64,000 nucleotides of DNA from Sweltsa coloradensis (GCA_024449915.1 JAMZAV010001758.1:1-64000); one strand, 5' to 3'; positions 1 through 11,636 are shown, counted from the stretch's first letter. Numbers and translations are program-made. Notes: a model not told the origin generated them from the letters alone.

Positions 1-203
1 AAAAAATTTTAATTTTTTTTATAAAATGTATTTTGCCTTTAAAAAAAACCCCCCAGGTAAATTTGGGGAGCCCCGAAAGGGGAAATTTTTCTCAAATTTG
101 GTTAGTAGGAAAAACATTCCTTTTTTTAAGTTTTTTTTTGTTTAATTGGGGGGTTTATTTTGTTTTACAAAATTAAAGGAAAATTAAAAATTGAAAAAAA
201 AAG

Positions 204-415
204 CGGGGAATCAAACTACGGGTTTCCACTTCCGGGTGGACGTTTAACCACTAGACCATCAGGACGGGTACTTTTTAAGCTCGGGTTTTGTAGTTGATTA
301 TCACGAATGGATGATTAATACTGCAGCCGTGTGGGGGGGACTTTTTAATTTCTGAATTGTATAAATTAAAATTACTTCTACGGAGTGTTTCCCAAATAAC
401 CAAATCGGAAATAGA
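204..415 (-). repeat. Damaged copy of the tRNA-like foldback repeat (see 55059-55250)
   Basis: The stretch 204-266 matches the tRNA-like core at 55096-55170, including the shared words TAACCACT and GACCATCAGGACGGGT. The part after 345 matches the flank (AATTTCTGAATTGTA, then GAGTGTTTCCC and AACCAAATCG). The B-box equivalent is degraded to GAATCAAAC. Extra homopolymer bases suggest consensus errors on top of divergence. Confidence 0.6.
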
Positions 416-1574
416 TGCATTCCAGGGGCGGCTCTTTAGGTGCACAGGTGCACGTGACCCCCAAATATCGCGGAACAAAATTTCCCAAAATTTTAAAAGG
501 TTCGAAGCCAATCTCGTAATATTCCCAAAAAATCTTTGGGATTTTTTGATAGGTATTTTGGCCGGCCCGGAGAAAGGGTATTCGTCAGGAGTCTTCTGGA
601 TGTGATCCCGCTGGGGTTGTCACTTGATTGTGCACACGCTTTCTAGTCTTTTTACGGGCGATCGTCAACAGCGTCAGGTAAATTTTTATCTTTAAAAGTC
701 GGGTATAGCCGGTTAGGTGAATGCACAGGGTAAAAAACCATTTTTTCCATTCAAACGCTTTGGGTTTTCGTCCCCCCGCACCCCACAAGTCAGACCAGGA
801 AAGTTGTTTGCGACAGGGTTGGTGAATGAGATAAGCTGCGTTTCAAGTGAGCGAACAGTGTTAAAATCTTTACGTGCCGTGAAGTAAAATTATAATATGC
901 TTGGGTAATTAGCGATCTAAAAAAAAACAGTTTTTTAAAACGTCCTTGGACGAACAATAAAAAAAAATTTTTGAGGCGCGTGTCGGGGAGAGGAAGGGAC
1001 TTTATTCGGGTATTTTTTATTTAATGAACCTTTAAATAATTTTTTTTTTTGGAGGGTTTTTATAATTAACAATTAAAATAGGGATTTTTTCCCCGCCCAA
1101 TAAATTCGAAAATATACTCTAAAGTCGTTTTCCGGGTACTTCAGACCATTAGTGTCCTGAAAAATTTTCGCCTCCGGCGACTGCTGTTTCCCGCAAAATG
1201 AGATTCGAAATTATATCCCCCCCCCCACAATAATGACTCACGACCCGCCCCGGCATTTTTGTATATTAGATGGCAGCGGGGGTTTGAGCAGCTTATATGA
1301 CATGAACGTGACTGTATCACTAATGACGAGGCTGGGCCCCTTCGATTAAAGGGGGGTTTAAATAACCCAAAAAAATTGGGCTTGGGGCCCTACATTTTAA
1401 ATTGAGCTGAGCCCCGAAAATCATGGTAATAAAACTACGTTTTTTTAGCCATTTTGTCTACTATGTAAATTTTTTCTGGATTTTTGATGCTTTTTATCAG
1501 CGATACGTTCCATACAAAGTTGGTTTTTTAAAAACATTTAACAAATGATAGGGTTTGAATTAATTTTTTTTTAG

Positions 1575-1781
1575 GGGCGCGTCAACTGTAAGGGCCATAA
1601 TGCTCCCTCTAGCCAATGAAGGGCCCGGGGAGGAGAGACAAGTCTTTTAGATTAGTTTAGGTATGGGAGAGAAAATAAAATGATACCGGGTACTTTTGAG
1701 TACCCGGTAGTTGAGGTGAGTACTACTAAACACATGGCTTACGCTCATCGTCTTACAACGACTTTTGGGGTTTTTCCCCAG
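1575..1781 (+). mobile_element. Family J Helitron-like 3' end fragment, noisy
   Basis: Contains CACATGGCTTACGCTCATCG and ACAACGACTTTTGGGG, then GTTTTTCCCCAGT. The clean family J end at 18940-18985 reads ACAACGACTTTGGCGTTTCC then CTAG. The differences are mainly extra T, G and C in runs. The segment GGCGCGTCAACTGTA near 1576 also has relatives near 36605 and, inverted, near 63905. Confidence 0.5.
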
Positions 1782-4700
1782 TATTTGAAAAGTGGGGTTA
1801 GGAGCAAGGTCGTAGACCCTCCCTTTGACAAGGTTAGGACCCATGTCCCCTGTCTGAAATTGGGTGAAATTTTTATGTACGCATTTTTTAAAATGCCAAC
1901 TAAAACTGCAAGTCCTTCTTTCTCAAAATTTTGAATGTGAGATGTATAGAACACTGCAAAATTTCTCAACATCAAAAGGTATAGTATTAAATTAGCTCCC
2001 TATAATATTTAGTAACTAAAATATTAAATATTTTATAATTATCAAGTATGAACAATCTTTAAAACACAAGAAAATAAGTAATTATGAAGGGCCAAGAGCA
2101 AGTGATAATGTCACCCTGCCTAGTAAGCCCTTTATTTTGTCGTAGGAAAAGGGGGAGGACGACGGTATTCCCAAACTCCGTACAAACATTTTACATCTGC
2201 ACTCCCCATGCCATGAGTGGTACATATTTTATCCTCATGTCCTGGAAACTTTTCCCCTTTTCCGACCAACAACAAACTCTTCTTGTACAGTCGCCACAAA
2301 AAAAAATTATAACCCAGGCAAGGCGAAAGTAGCGTTGCTTGCAAACTCGACATCTTTCGGGGAAGAGGAGACATGTTATAAATGCCCTGTATGAAAAATA
2401 AAGTTTATTAGATTACTGAAGCTGTGTATATTTATTCCATTTTTAGGGTAAACCCGTAACACTCTTATCGGTAAATTTTTTTTCCTAATTTCTTCCCATT
2501 ATAACAGACAATCTGCCTATACTAGAATTTTGGAAACGCTTTGCTCGCTGACCAGGCTCGTCGCTTGGGGGGGAAAAAAATTGATTTTAGCAACAGTAGC
2601 AGGCTGAGATAGGGGACATGAGTCAGTTTTTTTCTCGCTACACGATCAAAACTTATGAAAATAAATTTTTTTAAAAATGTAAAAGACAAGTCGTTGAGGA
2701 GGGGAAAACGGTACATTTTCATTTTGCATTGGACTTCAATGTGTTTCGACTTCTTACTGTTTTGTTTTAACGATTGGGAAATTTTTACAAAATTGCTCTT
2801 TATGGGAACATGTTCGCCCCCAACTTTTCCGTTCGAGTCACCCCCGTCCAGATATGCTCAAAACTTTTCAAAATTGGTTTGTTTTGTGGTCTAAACCAAT
2901 TTTAAAAAAATTTTTTCAAAAAAAATTTTTTTCCCAAACGAGGAAAAATTAAAATTTTTTTTGGGAAAAAAAAAATTCCATTTTAGAAGTTTAAGGCCAG
3001 AGAATAGCCCACCCCAAAAAAGAAATTTTAAGGTTTTAAAAAAAAAAAAAGTTACCCCGTTTAAAAATATTAACTAGAATAAGACGCGAAGTGAAGACGA
3101 AAAAAAAAGCACATCAAGATGATAAACGGCGCTACATGACAGAGGGCAGCGAAAAAAAAAGACCAAGTTGATACCAGAAAATACTAAAACTTTTCCCGAA
3201 TTACCGTAATGCCCTAAACCCGCCCACAATTCCCAAAACTACCATTTTTTACCGAAATTCCCCGACCAACAAAAACGTCCCCGACATACCAGAAAAGTCC
3301 CAGACCCACCAGAAAAGTCGGACCCTAACCCCGAAAAACCAGACCCCACCAGAAAAATCCAGAACCCCTTGAAATGCCAAACCATTTTAAGGGAAAATCA
3401 AAAACAAACCCCGAAACCCACTAGACGATCAAAAACAAGGGGGTAGAAAAAGAATAACGCATTTAAAAAAATACAACCTTAAAAAATTATCCTCCCAAAG
3501 GGGCTCCAAGCTTTTTGCATTTTAAAAAAGCCCTTTGGGCCCGATTTTGCGCCGTAGAACCAAAAAAAAAGGGCCAAAACATACCTAAACCCAAGCATTC
3601 AAAAGGGAAAAGAAAAAAAAGCCGGTAAAACATAATGAAAACACATTTTTAAACAGCATAAACACAAGACGAAATATCATTTTCAGCGTTTTTAAGCGGG
3701 GGGGGGGGGGGGAAAATTTTCTTTGCAAACTGGACAGTGATTTGATACTTGGGCCCTTAAAAGGAAAATCTGCTACCCCTTCAAAAAAACAAAACAAGAA
3801 AGAAAATTCCGAAATGGGAAAAGCGGAAATAATTGGGGAGAAAGGGTGGTTAAAAAGGAAAAAATATCGGGAGATTTGGAAAAAATTTCGAATGGGTAAT
3901 CGATTTTAAAAAAAGTGGTACTCTACTGCCAAAAAAAATATTTGGGAAAAAATCAAGGTTTACACAAAACATGAAAAATTGGGAAAAAAATTTATTCACG
4001 AATTTTGGAAAAACTTAAACAAAAAGTAAGTGCCCTTTCTAAGAGATTAAAAAGAAAATAGGGGAAAGTAGCATTAGAAAAGAAAAAAACCGAATGTTTA
4101 AAGAAAGGAAAAACCCGTTTTAAAAAAAAACCCATCCAGTAACCCGGAAAAAAATAAAGGGGAAAAGGGGAAAAACCAAAATAAGACGGGGATAGAAGAG
4201 TTTTTTAAAAAGGGAAAGGGAAAATGGGGGGAAAAACCCGGAGCACCCCAACCAGGATGCACAAGGGGGGTTCAAGAAAGAAAGGGCTAGATGAAACGAT
4301 GTTAATGAGATGAGTTTGAAGGTATAACTGTGGGTGGGAAAATTTAAAGTCCCCCCCCCCCCCCCAATCAAATGCCAAAAACACAGTGGAAAACCCAGGT
4401 AAGAAAAATAATTTAAAAAATTTTTGGTTTAAAAAATTCAATACTACCACAATCAAATTTAGAAAATGTCTCCTTACAGTTTATAAAAGGAGTTAAAAAA
4501 ATACCCGAATTCTTTTCGAAAGGGGGTTAAAAACCCTTTCCCCAAACCCAAAAATAAAGACACGAAAAAAATCCCAAATAAATATCGGCCAATTTTTATG
4601 TCTACCAACTATATAAAAAATATTGATTTATTGCATAACCCAAAAAAAAATATATTTAAACATTTCGAAAAATACAAATTTTATGGCCGAGGGAAAAAAA

Positions 4701-6770
4701 AAGGATGCTGAATTAAAAAAAACCCGCAGGGATGGGAAAAAAACCCTTATCGACTCCCACTGTAAAGAACCCCGGCACAAAAATAAAAAAAATTTCACGT
4801 AAACTCTTTACTACAAGAAACCTTTTTGCCCCAACACCACCACATGGCTTATTCAGAAATTTTTCAAATATATAAAAAACAATCCCCCTTTAATTTTAAA
4901 CTTTTTTTTAAGACAGTAAAAGAAGACATGGAGAAAACAAAAAAAAAACTAAATATGAAAAAACCCCGCAGATTTAAAATAAAAAGATCCAACCAAAATT
5001 TAAAAGTTTGGGATTTTTTCCCAAAAATGACTCATTTTTGGCATTATGGTTTTGTCGGGCATTAAACCCCCCTGTCGCAAAATGCCAAACGAAAAAAACA
5101 TAAAGGGGTTTTTAAAAAAATTTAAGGACAATAATTGGTATGTCACACAATTTTTTCACCCATTCTAAAATGGAGGGTTTTTTAAAGTTTTTTATGCATC
5201 AAATTTTGTTTCAACCCAAACCCGTTTTAATCAATACTACATTAGAAATTTTTGGGCCAGATATCTGCATGGAGTTTTGGGGTAAAACAAATGTAAGAAA
5301 GCTACATATCGAAAAGGGTAAGGTTCGGCCCGGGAGAAAAATTCCGTAGATGATGGAAATAGGAATTGGAGTAATGGATGAAAAACGAAAATATACAAAA
5401 ATTTGGTTCTCACAAGCTTTCCAGAATTTAAAAAAAAATAAAAATAATGAAAAAAAATTTATAGATCCATACCCAAAAAGGACTAAAAAACTATCTTTAA
5501 AACGCAAATAAACGGTAAAGCAAGATCGCAGCAAAAAAAAAATATGCTTTACCAATTTCGACATATTCCCGTCGGAAACATTAAATGGACACAGAAAAAC
5601 ATCCAAAGGCTGGAAATATTAACTCGTACACCCCTTTCTAAAAAACATAAAGTAAAACATCCCCAAATCAGCAATAAAGAAGGGTTGAAAACTTTTCCCA
5701 AAAGAAAAAGGAGGGCGAGGCCCAATTGATCTTTAACAATTTTAATTATAAACAACCCAGACATTTTAAGAAAATATTTTTTTACAAAGAGCCCAAACCA
5801 AAACAATACTGCATAGGGCCCCGTGGTGCTAGTGACAAATCAGTTTAACTCCAATCAATTAAACAAACGAAAAAAGTCAATCTAAAAAAGGGAAACCTCA
5901 TAAAATGCCCCCTTCAAAAAAAGTTTCGTCTTTTCAGAAAAGAACCCCACAAAAGAGACATTATGAAAGAAACTACCCCCAAAAATCCCCGTTGATATTT
6001 AAAGGGATAAAAGGTGGGTTTAAACCCAAAGGAAAAAATATTTGGAGAAACAGAAGGGTTTTTTTTGCTGGGTATTCAAGAAGAGTGATTTCAAAAGAAA
6101 AATTATAAAAAATACATTATACGAAAAATGCCGGCAGTAAACGATCAATGTGAAAATGTAGTGCAAGGGGTTGGGAAAAAATCGAAAACATCATTCCCGG
6201 GGGCCCCCTTTACTAATTTTTCCCAAAAGGGTTTTCCTTACAGACATAACCAAGTAGCTAAATTACCCCCAAAAAACCCAGCAATCAAGTTAAAAAACCC
6301 CATTGATCAAACACACCTTCCACAATTTCAAAAACCGGGGAAAAACTAGGGTTAAAAAAAAAATTTCAAATTATATTCCGGACCGCCAGGGGATTTAAAA
6401 AGCCCCAAACCCATACATCACAAACAGAACCCGGGGGGTTAAAAAATTATAATTGACAAGAAGGGAAAAAAGAAAAATAACCCTTTTTGGGCGTTGCCCT
6501 TTCCCCCAAAGTGGCCATAACGTCCCAAAACCCACATTTTCAAAAAAAAAATTTACAAAATATAGTGAAAATTGCCCCCTTTAGATCAAAGATGTGGAAA
6601 CGAAAAAGGGGAAAAACCAAACCCATACGTGAATCGGGTAATGGCATCTACGAAGGGAAACTACATGAAAAGCATTAAAAAACTAGTCTTCCCCTAACCT
6701 GCATCCTTTTCCCCCTTTAGCCTGATTTTTACTAAAGTTGAAATAAAACCCGGCTGGACATGTAGGGGTT

Positions 6771-7225
6771 ACGATGATAAACGCTACTAAGAAGAAGAAA
6801 CCCAAACCGAATTTTTTGGGGTTCATGTTTGCAGGTATTGCAACGAACAGGCTGTTCTTACCACAGAAGAGTATTCTTTCGAATACCCTTCAAACTCTCC
6901 TCAGAATGAGATTCCTTATCAAAAAAGTAATTACGTTGAAAAACAATACGCGTTTATTATTCAAACTACTGGTTTTCTTGTACTTTCAGAATTCAGCAAA
7001 GAAACAATGGCTAATTACAGAAAGCAATCAAACACTTCCAGACATCAAGTGATAACATATTGTTGGCTTTTATTAATAATGTTGATATTAAAATTGTTAT
7101 CTGACACGTGTCTACAGAAATGGCTAGTTGAAAGTTTTCTACTTTTTTTAAACATGAAACTTTGTAAAAATATTAATCCTAGCCAATTACAACATCAACA
7201 ATTTAACTTTCTTAAATTTTCTGAC
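6771..7225. other. AT-rich transition region, nothing recognised
   Basis: The homopolymer bias fades here. Two short plus-strand frames (6774-7052 and 7007-7228) show no domain I recognise, and their composition follows the AT-rich background. Confidence 0.5.
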
Positions 7226-7231
7226 TGAGTT

Positions 7232-7297
7232 GGAACCTACTGAACTTGGATAAATGAAAATTGTCCATTCTTTCAAAAATCTGAATTTCAAAGAAAT
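7232..7297 (+). repeat. Left inverted copy of the sequence flanking the Penelope-like element
   Basis: The words AACTTGGATAAATGAAAATT and GTCCATTCTTTCAAAAA recur as the reverse complement at 11637-11700. The retroelement at 7612-11632 therefore has the same flanking sequence on both sides in opposite orientation. Confidence 0.75.
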
Positions 7298-7310
7298 TTT
7301 ATTTTAACTT

Positions 7311-7598
7311 TGAGCCCCAGGAACATTTACAATTTTTTGTTGATAAGCAGACGAACGGTACCAATTTCAATTAGAACCATCGTATTGAAAACAATTAAAT
7401 TGATTGACATCTGATTATTATGATCATTATGTTTACCAGATGTCAATCAATTTTTCCTTTTAAAAAATTATCATAACCAGATGTCAATCAATTTGATTGT
7501 TTTCAATGCGATGTTATAATACAAATTGGTACCGTTCGTCTGCTTATCTCCAAAAATTTGTAAATTTTACTACCCCTGACAGTCCTGGGGCTCAAAGT
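7311..7598. repeat. Imperfect palindrome (foldback), arms about 110-120 bp
   Basis: The left arm runs from TTTGAGCCCCAGGA through AAGCAGACGAACGGTACCAA to ATTGATTGACATCTG. The right arm returns through CAGATGTCAATCAATTTGAT, TTGGTACCGTTCGTCTGCTT and TCCTGGGGCTCAAA. The loop near 7422-7475 carries an extra copy of the CAGATGTCAATCAATTT arm tip. The outer end CCTGGGGCTCAAAGTA resembles words repeated at 11775, 11933 and 12075. Confidence 0.8.
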
Positions 7599-7611
7599 AC
7601 AAAAAATTTCT

Positions 7612-8240
7612 TTAGTGTTGGTTGGGGAAAGATTGATAGAGGCTGGGAGCCAACAGCTTACTTTGAAAAAGTTCGGCAGCTGTGTAGAGTTGAAGATCAC
7701 ATAAATAAATATATACAAATTACATTACGACGAAACGTTTCGGCTTGAACACCCGTCGGAGTAGAGAGAATTACTGACTAAATAAATGGCTACTATTTAC
7801 AAATATGTACAAGAGGCGCTGTTGGCGGTGGAGAGGGGAACTAGGGAAGGTAAAGGTAGTCTTCTGTTTTTCCCTCTAGAACTCCAAGCGTTAGCGTTAG
7901 GTTTAGGTTGGGAGGCTCACGGGAAGCTGGGACCATTTGGTGTGCCAGGTTCCCATTTTCTGGCTCTCCTTCACTGCAGTAGGTGTAATGCTTTAATGAT
8001 GCTGGACGTTGAACAGTCATTAAAGCCTAAGGTTATGGAGTGGCTGCGTGTAGTGCACTGGTTTGTAATTGCTTCACTGTGTCGTGCCTGGCCCCATTTT
8101 CATCTTTGCCTCAGGGTGTGGTGGTTAGGCCTATATACTTCCGCGGGGGCAGTGCTGACATTCAGTTGGTATATGAGGTTTTTGTTGTGCAGGTGTTGTG
8201 GTGCCTTTACGGATCCGCATCTCCGTGGCTCTGGGCTCCT
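7612..8240 (-). repeat. Downstream copy of the PLE pseudo-LTR direct repeat
   Basis: Matches 10992-11632 along its length, starting TTAGTGTTGGTTGGGGAAAG and ending near CATCTCCGTGGCTCTGG. It contains the GIY-YIG coding end and the non-coding tail with GAAACGTTTCGGC. Compared with the other copy it lacks about 10 bases (ATCCTTGTTC) in the hairpin near 7750. Confidence 0.9.
7728..7764 (-). ncRNA. Hammerhead-like motif in PLE tail, defective copy
   Basis: The minus strand reads CCGACGGG, a shortened stem region, then CCGAAACGTTTCGTCG. Penelope-like elements are known to carry small hammerhead ribozymes with a CUGANGA core, a stem II, GAAAC and a very short stem III. Here the 10-base deletion removes one side of stem II, so this copy would not fold. 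See 11112-11160 for the better copy. Confidence 0.3.
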
Positions 8241-8400
8241 GTGAGTTTCAGCTGGGAGGTTTATCGGGCAGGTGTGGAGCCGCGATTGCTCTGGCAGGTG
8301 GTAGATCTCGGGTAGTGTGTCCTCTTTTTGTCTCTCTGTAGTTCGGTTTCACTAAACATTGTTGTTTAGGTTTGGTGGACGTCTGAAGAAACTCTTGGGA
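7890..8400 (-). pseudogene. PLE C-terminal connector and GIY-YIG endonuclease region, frameshifted
   Basis: The minus strand at 8392-8352 reads FFRRPPNLNNN, matching the conserved R-R-P-x-N-L segment between the RT and endonuclease of Penelope-like elements. Further downstream the same DNA as the clean copy at 11283-11632 encodes the GIY-YIG domain, but in several frames. The domain would nick target DNA to prime reverse transcription. Single-base indels relative to the second copy account for most of the frame changes. Confidence 0.75.
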
Positions 8401-8939
8401 TGTGTTTGGCCGGTGTTTGTGTGGTGGCAGAGGATGCAATGAGGTGCTCCCTCTCTTGAGGCTACGTTGCGGATGTGTAGGCCAGGGTGCCACTGTGTCC
8501 CCAAGGGTCTTGTGTCTCCTTGGGTTGTAGGGCTTGATAGGTTGCGGGGTGGGGCGTTACCTTGTTGTTCGCCTGTTCTTGCGGCTCGGCCGGTTGCGCT
8601 AATCAACGCATATGTAAACACCTGACACGCTATATGAGACACACAATAGTGAAACTGCACGCGAGTATTATATATCATACTTATACATCTTTTATCGATA
8701 CACACCGATGAGCAGATAGTGCTGATGGATGAGAGATAAATGTCACCAACGAGTGTGGGCAGGGACACTATAAATTTTGTTCATACACTACACACAGAGA
8801 GATATAGAGACACCCCCACTATAAGAGTAGGTGTGTACATATGCACACATGCATAGGTATATGGTGAGGCATATACCAGAGTAGTACCACAAAAGGTGCA
8901 CACACACACGCCAAGTGTGGACCACTATGCTAGATGGAG

Positions 8940-9530
8940 ATGTCAACGACTAGGAAGTTGTGGATCCGGATGCGTGACATCTCCCACGTGAACTTGACTG
9001 CATCATGAGGAGTTGAGAGTTCCTCCATGTACGAGTAGGCTTTTCCTCCCCAGGGTCCACAGGGTGAATATGTCGTCGATAGAACCTCAGCCAACATAAC
9101 GGTTTCCCCCGTTGTTGTCGGGACTGGAAGTAGTCTACAGTTACCCATGTAGAGATTTGCCGTAGGGACAGGGGCATGCGGTTTCCCATCGCTGTACCTT
9201 GTGGAGATAGTGCTCTTGTCCGTGAATCGGAAGTTGTCATCGTGAGTACATGCGTTCTACTAGGAACTGTGTGTCAGGTTTGGTGTTCTTTGGACGGGTG
9301 CTTAGAAAAGTATCTCATGGACTGAGAGAACCCTGGCCCATTGGGATGTTGGGTAAGTGACAAACACGATAGTGACCAGGATAGTGTCGGCTGGCAAACG
9401 GAGTGTCCTGGCTCTTAGTTTCTAAGAAGTGTAGGTGTCCCGTATATGAGAGGTCTAGCTGGGACACCAAACGGGTTTGCGATGTGTGATCAACGTAAGC
9501 AGAGATTCTCTCAGTAGGCGAGGTCAAGCT
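8940..9530 (-). pseudogene. PLE reverse transcriptase core, frameshifted
   Basis: Recognisable RT motifs lie in the expected minus-strand order, though in different frames. PTERISAYVD is near 9525-9491 (family pattern P-T-E-R-I-S-x-F-V-D). NIPMGQG is near 9350 (pattern N-I-P-x-x-E-G). QGTAMGNRM is near 9212-9174 (pattern G-T-A-M-G, primer grip region). SIDDIFTLW is near 9083-9057, holding the catalytic Asp pair. KFTWEMS is near 9000-8985. The enzyme would copy RNA to DNA at the nicked target. Order and spacing fit a Penelope-type RT. Frame breaks between motifs prevent a single product as read. Confidence 0.85.
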
Positions 9531-10604
9531 GGGCAACAATGGGTCTTCCTGGGTTGCCAAGCTTTGTGTATTTGTAACATGTAGACTGTTGAGTGTGCCA
9601 AGATTCAGGGGTCAGTGATGTAGATATGGAGGGCTGAGTTAGGTCCTTGGCTGGGCCTCTATGATTGAGAAGTACTTATGGTGTTTAGATGTTTTGTGGT
9701 GGGGTCACCCGGAGCCAACTGTAGGTGTTCTGGTACCGTTAATTGTCTTTCAGCTTTCCCCTATGTAGTCCTCTACATTCTGGGTATGACTATGGTTGAC
9801 CCTTGTCAGCTGGCAGATACGATCCTTCGTTTGCGAAGTGGACGGAATATGCGCGCGCTCTTCAGGTGTGATGTGGTGATTTGGGCAGTAAGGGTAGTCT
9901 GGTTCCCCTGACATTGCACTGATGACGTTGCGCGAGTATGTGTTCTATAGGGTCGGTAAGGCGAGTAGGAGGGAGCGGGTTCCAGCTCGATTGCGATCTG
10001 AAATGTGTAGATCGCAGGGTCTTCAGTTTTTGTGGGGGGTCAAGGGTGCAAGTTGTGTTCACTAAAGAAGAAACTTAATCGTAGTAGATGGCGGGCGGAA
10101 AGAGAAACACGTCCGTCACGATGAGTTAAAGTGGTCAAAGGGCTGCTGGTGTTGGACGAGGTCAGACCCTTCTCCAAGACGGTCCGTTGAAGCTGGCGTG
10201 AGTTCATGACGCGACAGGTTGAGAATCGCTCTCCGGTTCGTTCGACTGTCTTCGTTATGAGGCGGGCTCGCTGGGGAACGTATTCATGCGCTTGGGGGGC
10301 GGGGCTGTCTTGTCGGCAGCTTGGGTAACATGTCAGGAGTGCCGCGTATGGCAGGCTAGGGTGTCTGCAGGCTAGTTGTCTCCTCAGAAGCGGTGGGTTG
10401 TTGTGACGGCGAATCTGAGGACCGGTCCCCCCCGGGAATGGGAATATTTGCTGCTAGGTGGCTGGCTGTGAGTTTGCTCGCAGTTTTCTAAGATGATTGG
10501 CAGCATTCTTTGGATAATGACGTCATCGCGTCGTGGTGAGTTCTCTAGCCCGTTGCGTCTGGTCGGCGGTGAAAAGCGTCACTCCTTTTGCCCCCCTTGA
10601 GAAA

Positions 10605-10865
10605 TCAACAGAGTGTTGTTGGGTAGGGGCCTGTAAGTAGTGTAGACATTCCGGGTGGATATCTAGGTTTTGCTTGAGATAGAGGAGTAGCAATGCTAGG
10701 CCTAATGGGTTCGGGCATCGCCGCTAAAGGAACGCCGCGTGCGAGACCATTAGGCGCTATACCTAGATGTAGGCATGTGAGAAGAAACATTTGGTGGCTA
10801 TTGAGCGCGGCCAGTTTCTTGGCATGGTACCTGATCTTCTTTATCCAGTAGGCGACAGGGTTCAT
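10605..10865 (-). pseudogene. PLE ORF N-terminal segment
   Basis: The first 86 codons from a Met at 10865 contain KKLAALNSHQMFLLTC followed by a PNGL-type tetrad. Penelope-like proteins upstream of the RT carry a conserved segment of the form K-L-x(5)-H-x-x-F-L-x-x-C followed by P-x-G-L. The segment lies about 1.1 kb upstream of the first RT motif, close to the expected distance. The frame ends soon after, probably by indel. The role of this region in the family is poorly known. Confidence 0.6.
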
Positions 10866-11111
10866 GTGAAGGCAAGAGAGTGGAAAAAGACAGGAAAGAG
10901 TAATAGATACAAGGGGACAAACAAGTAGGAGGGGGCGGAAAGATTCAGGTCGATCGACTTGATTGCTTGGGTTGATAGGGCCTAAAGGCTAGTTTAGTGT
11001 TGGTTGGGGAAAGATTGATAGAGGCTGGGAGCCAACAGCTTACCTTGAAAAAGTTCGGCGGCTGTGTAGAGTTGAAGATCACATAAATATATACAAATTA
11101 CAAATTACATT

Positions 11112-11160
11112 ACGACGAAACGTTTCGGCTTGAACATCCTTGTTCACCCGTCGGAGTTGA
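11112..11160 (-). ncRNA. Candidate hammerhead ribozyme motif in PLE pseudo-LTR
   Basis: On the minus strand CCGACGG (two changes from CUGANGA) is followed by a stem, GGTGAACA pairing with TGTTCAAGCC around an AGGA loop with one bulge, and then CGAAACGTTTCGTC. GAAA plus a 2-bp stem III and the UC cleavage position fits the compact hammerheads known from Penelope-like elements. Against it: a core mismatch at the usual U4 and A9, and I find no convincing stem I. Confidence 0.4.
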
Positions 11161-11282
11161 GAGAGTTACTGACTAAATAAATGGCTACTATTTACAAATA
11201 TGTACAAGAGGCGCTGTTGGCGGTGGAGAGGGGAACTAGGGAAGGTAAAGGTAGTTCTCTGTTTCCCCTCTAGACTCCAAGG

Positions 11283-11632
11283 TTAGCGTAGGTTTAGGTT
11301 GGGAGGCTCACGGGAGCTGGTGACCATTTGGTGTGCCAGTTCCCATTTTCTGAGCTCTCCTTCACTGCAGTTAGGTGGTAATGCTTTAATGATGCTGGCG
11401 TTGAAGCAGTCATTAAAGCTAAGGTTATGAGTGGCTGCGTGTAGTGCCACTGGTTTGTAATTGGCTCTCACTGTGTCGTGCCTGTGCCCATTCATTCTTT
11501 GCCTCAGGGTGTTGGTGGTTAGGCCTATATACTCCGCGGGGCAGTGCTGACATCTCAGTTGGTATATGAGGTTTTTGGTGGTGCAGGTGTTGTGGTGCTT
11601 TATCGGATACGTCATCTCCGTGGCTCTGGCCG
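11283..11632 (-). pseudogene. PLE GIY-YIG endonuclease domain, partial upstream copy
   Basis: This is the clearest protein match in the window. The open frame runs on the minus strand from 11702, and its retroelement part begins near 11632. It contains YIGLTTNTLRQRMNGHR preceded by a CxxC pair (RCQHCPAEYIG). GIY-YIG nucleases of Penelope-like elements have this Cys pair just before the Y-I/V-G motif and R-x-R-M-x-G-H-R after it. Later residues ELRKWELAHQ fit the end of the domain, where a catalytic Glu is expected. The first 23 residues from 11702 come from the flanking repeat and are not part of the family. Because the copy lacks the RT it is a remnant of the tandem unit. Confidence 0.85.
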
Positions 11633-11636
11633 TGAA

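Larger units (their letters stand above)
1..6770. other. Homopolymer-inflated, poorly resolved sequence with no supportable gene
   Basis: Almost every line contains runs of 5-14 A, T, C or G, for example G runs near 3699-3713 and C runs near 4351-4365. Open frames here are short, full of Lys, Phe and Pro, and overlap on both strands, as expected from homopolymer tracts. Two repeats recognisable elsewhere in the window (204-415 and 1575-1781) occur here with lengthened homopolymers and extra indels, which points to low consensus quality at a scaffold end rather than unusual biology. I see no gene. Fragments of real exons could be hidden by the errors. Confidence 0.7.
7612..11632 (-). mobile_element. 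Penelope-like retroelement, near full length, with a partial upstream copy
   Basis: Reading the minus strand, a partial copy (11632-10992) is followed by a longer copy (about 10990-7612). This is the tandem arrangement known for Penelope-like elements, where the repeated part acts as a pseudo-LTR. The longer copy holds in order the N-terminal region (10865-10605), reverse transcriptase motifs (about 9530-8940), a connector (8400-8350) and the GIY-YIG endonuclease region (8240-7890). Penelope-like elements copy themselves by target-primed reverse transcription. The frame is broken many times. However, the two repeated segments differ almost only by single-base insertions and deletions, so many breaks may be consensus errors. 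Confidence 0.88.
10992..11632 (-). repeat. Upstream copy of the PLE pseudo-LTR direct repeat
   Basis: Second copy of the segment at 7612-8240. Similarity ends sharply near 11632, where the sequence switches to the flanking repeat that also occurs inverted at 7232-7297. This marks the 5' boundary of the inserted retroelement. Confidence 0.88.

Noticed and set aside
4120..4456. Hydrophobic minus-strand frames resembling membrane proteins
   Set aside because: They arise from A- and G-rich homopolymers in the low-quality region and overlap in two frames.
5211..5606. 131-codon Phe-rich frame
   Set aside because: Mirror of A-rich homopolymer runs, with no recognisable segment.
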